From assembly GCA_003344405.1 (NCBI GenBank), contig NOWV01000032.1:1-64000 (forward strand): 64,000 nucleotides of DNA, written 5' to 3'. This stretch comes from Trichoplax sp. H2 (lineage: Eukaryota; Placozoa; Uniplacotomia; Trichoplacea). Below the pieces are notes generated by a model. It was not told the origin of the DNA. It ran no database searches and saw only the letters and a program-made list of their open reading frames with translations. Below, piece by piece: positions 60,308 to 64,000 of the stretch (position 1 is its first letter; every line of letters begins with the position of its first letter). The position numbers and the translations under genes are program-made.

Positions 60308-60389
60308 CTGTATGGGCGAAACCTTTAGCTTGGAGCTTGCGTTTGCTGGGCAAAACTTCAATTAATTCTAGTACTTGCAAGGTAGCTGT
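60308..60389 (-). other. Possible orphan exon or BRAT1 leader exon
   Basis: An 82-nt minus-strand segment flanked by acceptor (GGACTGTAG) and donor (GTAAAG), open in one frame (LQVLELIEVLPSKRKLQAKG and 4 more residues) but without ATG. It cannot extend the BRAT1 reading frame, which has a stop 5' of its first exon. Either a 5' UTR exon or a fragment of another gene; I do not recognise the peptide. Confidence 0.35.
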
Positions 60390-60429
60390 CTACAGTCCAC
60401 ACACCGTGCCTAGACTGTAGAATCTAGTG

Positions 60430-60510
60430 TACAGTACAGTACTGTACTGTACTGTACACTGTGTACTTCGCTTGCTCTCAATACTGTACAGTATACTGTA
60501 GTAATGCACT
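60430..60510. repeat. GTAC-palindrome cluster upstream of BRAT1
   Basis: GTACAGTACAGTACTGTACT and similar iterations about 290-360 bp 5' of the BRAT1 ATG and just upstream of its putative leader exon. Confidence 0.75.
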
Positions 60511-60781
60511 ACCAACTGACAAGTTTGTTTACTCACAGTAAATAGAATAGGAAGAGTAATTGCAACAACTAATCATTTCAAAATTTCTGTAAGGGTAGGC
60601 CGAAAGTGATCTTATTTACCTCAACTAGATTATGTTTCAATCGCCATCAGGAATAAAATACTATAGCAACTCCTCTACCATAATTATACTACTTGAATCG
60701 TCTTTCAAAGACATGCAAACTTCATCAAAAGACTCAGCTCCTTTGTTTATATACAAAAGGTTATATCTATCTCTCAAGGAA

Positions 60782-60852
60782 GCATCGGTGGTTCAGTGGT
60801 AGAATTCTCGCCTGCCACGCGGGAGGCCCGGGTTCGATTCCCGGCCGATGCA
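60782..60852 (+). tRNA. tRNA-Gly (anticodon GCC)
   Basis: 71-nt cloverleaf. Acceptor stem GCATCGG pairs with CCGATGC, discriminator base A. The A-box is TGGTTCAGTGG, the anticodon loop is CTGCCAC with GCC, and the T-arm/B-box is GGTTCGATTCC. A run of 12 T (60859-60870) gives the RNA polymerase III terminator 6 nt after the gene. No intron. The CCA end is not encoded. Confidence 0.97.
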
Positions 60853-60858
60853 ACTTAC

Positions 60859-60870
60859 TTTTTTTTTTTT
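60859..60870 (+). terminator. RNA polymerase III terminator of tRNA-Gly
   Basis: T12 run immediately downstream of the tRNA; a T4 or longer run is sufficient for Pol III termination. Confidence 0.9.
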
Positions 60871-61410
60871 CTTGCTTCTTTTTGGACTGCAGCCACATCG
60901 AATGAAATTAATAATTAATGAATTCATTCGGTTAATTTTGCAAGAATTTGAGGTTATTCGTTAATAAATGCAGCCACTACACGATACAATACTGTATTGC
61001 ACCTACACTAACTGCATGTAATACATGTCATCTAGATTCTTTAGTACAAAAACTACGGATGCAGCAACAGGAACCTTTCTTCACTATTCCCTGACAGCAA
61101 CCACGTTTTGAAGTGCAGCAAATAGTAAAATGATTTCGTAAAATAAGATATATATGTCACGGACAATGTATATACAGTATAACACCTGTAACTTTAAGCG
61201 GCTCGTAGCAATATAAAAATGAGGGCCAAATCGCAGTCTTACAGTATACAGTACTTGCTTTTTACTATCGATAGGCATAATCATGGACTACTAAATTTAC
61301 GGTGAATTTATTAGGTCACAGCGTAATCTATGATTTACGCACAGCATTAGCCTCCATATTGACTGTAGATAGCAAAAATCGCGTTTTTCAGAGATAAGAG
61401 AGGCTGTACT

Positions 61411-61715
61411 TTACGCTCCTATGATATACAAATTCCCAAATGTATCAATAGAAGCATCAAAATTTGCCGTAGCAATAAACTGCAATGAGATACTTTCATG
61501 ATCAAATTTTATTTTACTTTGGTCAAATGAGTCAGTAGAAACATCGAAATTTCCCGAAGCGATAAACTGCAATGTTTCCAATGAGATGCTTTCATGATCA
61601 AATTTTATTTTACTTTGGCCAAATGAGTCAATAGAAGCATCGAAATTTCCCGTAGCGATAAACTGCAATGTTTCCAGTGCGATGCTTTCATGATCAAATT
61701 TTATTTTACTTTATT
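61411..61715 (-). repeat. 96-bp tandem repeat, about 3 copies, open as 32-residue repeats
   Basis: Landmark TTTCATGATCAAATTTTATT recurs at 61494, 61590 and 61686. On the minus strand the copies form an uninterrupted frame with repeats of FIATGNFDASIDSFGQSKIK and FDHESISLETLQ. One unit lacks 9 bp, so the frame is preserved. There is no ATG at its upstream end and a stop (GA followed by TAA) precedes it, so if coding it must be an internal or terminal exon. Otherwise a minisatellite. Confidence 0.75.
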
Positions 61716-62231
61716 AGCCTGACACTGAGCTAACGAATTCACCTTGAATGCATACTCACAAAAATCATCGGTTTACGATAACACACTTTAGTTAATATCA
61801 GTTAGTTTACTTTGTATTTGTTAAAACTAGTTCACACGAACTACTGTACAAATTGAGTTTTGAATAGCGTTATCCAGTGAGTATTAAATTATTACTACTA
61901 TGTAGTTACTGTACATTATGAAATGATTTAAATTATGTTGCTCTTACTGTCGCTAAGAATTTAATCGCACAGTAAGCCACAGATGAAGCCAGAATCAAAG
62001 CACTCCGCAACTAATGCATATCCAATTTTATAGATAGATAAGCGTATATAGCCCCAAAAATTAATTTAGTGTCATTTTATGCATTGCATTCAAAGTTTTC
62101 AGTTGAATGTGCAATCAAATACAGTCTATTTTGCTACATTCATAGAATAGCAGTCAATAAACTGTACAGTACATCTATTATGTAGTTAGTATACTTTGCA
62201 TTAGACTACAACAAAAAACGAATTGTATACC

Positions 62232-64000
62232 TCAATCTACTTTACTCATTTTTTCACGAACACCCTTTGATGATGGCTTAATTAAACTTAGCGTTATCAT
62301 TATTATTGAAAAAATGTGACCCCAATAATATAAAGAACCACTCACGGTTACTGTATTATCTATATCAAGAAAAATAAATCCTAAGCTGCTATATTCATAC
62401 AATCTAATAGCGACAAAATTGGCTACAAAATGAAAGGCTTTGGAGCTGAAGGAACCACGAAAGTATGGCGAAAAAAAGGATAAAAAGCGATCTTGCCCAA
62501 GAGTACATAATAGAGTTGTCATAAAACTAAAGTAATAACCAGCACGAATTCCATGCCAAAACGCACTAACGATAAAGAGTAAAACCAACCTGCAATTGAT
62601 ATTAATAAGAACGTCAGTGTACAGTATATTTAAAAAAGCATGAAAATAATCTTTCATGTTTGTACTAATGTTTTGCAAAGCAAATATAGTTTTTATCTAT
62701 TGTAGTATACCGTATTCTCACTATATTCTTGCTATCTTTGAATTAACTAATACAACCCATAGCGAAATAGATTTTTAAAACATACCTGATAATATCGGGT
62801 AAACCTCGCAACCAATAACGGTAAATAAATGCAGATAACCACCACTGAACTGTCATATTCCAATAACGCATGGCTGGTCTTAATGTTGTTCCGGTTTCAA
62901 TTTGGTAAATATCAAGATTGTAGACTGTTTCAAAATTATATAGATCATTCTTACTGGTATTATCATCCAATGCAATCGTTGGACCAGCACCAGGACGAGG
63001 TTTAGTAGCCTCAGGATAAGCTCCTAATGTTGCTATGACACAAGCACTTTCAGCTAGTGCCCAACCGATATAAAATCGAAATCGAAATGCAATAAAATGA
63101 ACTAACACATAAAATAATTTATCAAAGATAGTGCTATTATAAAATTCTTCCGATATGATATAAGCTGATCGATAGTTGCCAAGAGATAGTGAGATACCCA
63201 CCAAGATAGGTACCCAACGCAATCTCTTCATTGCTGGCCACAGTACCTCAATCTGTCCTGCGTTTGGATTATCGATCATATCTTTGTAAACACGATATTG
63301 GAAATAAGGACCAGACAATAATCCACAATAGCAATATCCATATGATAAAAAATCGAACAATGAAGGTAAGGATTTGATGGGTAATCCAGGCAACTTGTTT
63401 ACAACCACTGATTCAGTTTTCCTCAAGTGCCAAAAGTGCACATCAAACGCTATACTAGCCATCTACAGCAAAATATATTGTAATTATTGGCAATTTAAGA
63501 ACACATTCTTTAGAATTGCAAATTAAATTTTTAGAATTTTATAACACCAGTTCAGTATAATTAGAATGCCACGCTAACATAGTACCAACGTATCGTTACA
63601 AATTTAAAATCACATCCATTTTACGCTTATGTCGGCATTTACTATTAGCAATTTTTTAACTGTGACGTAGCGGCATTATTACAGAGGATAACACGGCTGA
63701 CGATATATTTATTGGTATATACAGTACTGTAAAACGAGAACTGTTATACATTTTTGAAATTGAAGTACAATACCAGTCTATACACACTACTTTAGTTAGT
63801 TATCTGAAGATAAATAAATCAAGGAAGATTACCAACCGGAATAACGAATAAACGATATGCTCAATGTTGCTAGTATTGTACGGTATGATAACACTTGGCC
63901 AAGGACCTTTGAGCAGTCCCTGTCTCGGCTAATGCTATTGCCTTTTGGCACAAGCTGATTTGCCAACCGTACCTTAATTGTCAGTATTAGCTGTATGGCG
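62232..64000 (-). CDS. MBOAT7: MBOAT7-like lysophosphatidylinositol acyltransferase, 5' part beyond the window
   Basis: Multi-pass ER membrane-bound O-acyltransferase that re-acylates lyso-phosphatidylinositol, typically with arachidonate. Exons visible: 63973 to beyond 64000 (AIQLILTIK), 62786-63462 and 62232-62589, with matching phases. Family motifs: LSYGYCYCGLLSGPYFQYR, FRFYIGWALAESACV, GAYPEATKPRPGAGPT, catalytic-Asn block MRYWNMTVQWWLSAFIYRYW, and the catalytic His in SAFWHGIRAGYYFSF. The stop follows MSKVD. Human MBOAT7 (LPIAT1) has the same MRYWNMTVQWWLA and the WHG...GYY signature. The first roughly 100 residues lie off the right edge. Confidence 0.93.

Overview
The window reads as a gene-dense stretch of an AT-rich, intron-rich animal genome. 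Eight protein-coding loci and one tRNA gene can be supported, and nearly all have recognisable bilaterian orthologues (DNAH3, FBXW10, TBCD, MAP2K4, BRAT1, MBOAT7 and a CARHSP1-like cold-shock protein). Exons are mostly 50-250 bp, introns are short (about 60-600 bp) and GT-AG, and intergenic gaps are 0.7-3.5 kb. A compact, early-branching metazoan such as a placozoan fits best; that is inferred from gene content and architecture, because no marker gene is present. There are no bacterial or viral genes.

Layout from left to right: a CARHSP1-like gene (+, 894-2400) sits downstream of a dense GTAC-palindrome cluster. It is tail-to-tail with the axonemal dynein heavy chain DNAH3 (-, 5864-22291). 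DNAH3 is head-to-head with FBXW10 (+, 24736-30281), and a perfect 14-bp RFX-type X-box lies in the shared promoter region. FBXW10 is tail-to-tail with TBCD (-, 32358-41007); the gap holds an orphan lipase-like exon and a block of inverted repeats. TBCD is head-to-head with a strongly diverged paralogue of its own C-terminal half (+, 43538 to about 46500). Then come a repeat-rich gap with an interstitial telomere-like tract, MAP2K4 (+, 50039-54729), BRAT1 (-, 55421-60146), tRNA-Gly(GCC) (+, 60782-60852), a 96-bp tandem repeat, and the C-terminal part of MBOAT7 (-, 62232 to beyond the right edge).

The gene models for CARHSP1-like, FBXW10 and MAP2K4 were built exon by exon. They close in frame with GT-AG junctions (116, 1047 and 359 aa), and the TBCD paralogue stays in phase over 15 exons (about 441 aa). 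DNAH3, TBCD and BRAT1 were followed through most or all of their length by homology, but not every small exon boundary is fixed.

Functionally the genes do not form one pathway. The DNAH3/FBXW10 pair may share ciliary regulation. TBCD (tubulin folding) and DNAH3 (axonemal motor) both serve microtubules. MAP2K4 is a JNK-pathway kinase, BRAT1 is an INTS11/ATM partner, and MBOAT7 remodels phosphatidylinositol. The most notable non-coding signal is a family of CTGTACAG/GTACTGTAC palindrome clusters that recurs just upstream of the non-ciliary genes (CARHSP1-like, TBCD, MAP2K4, BRAT1) and is nearly absent from the DNAH3/FBXW10 promoter, which carries the X-box instead.
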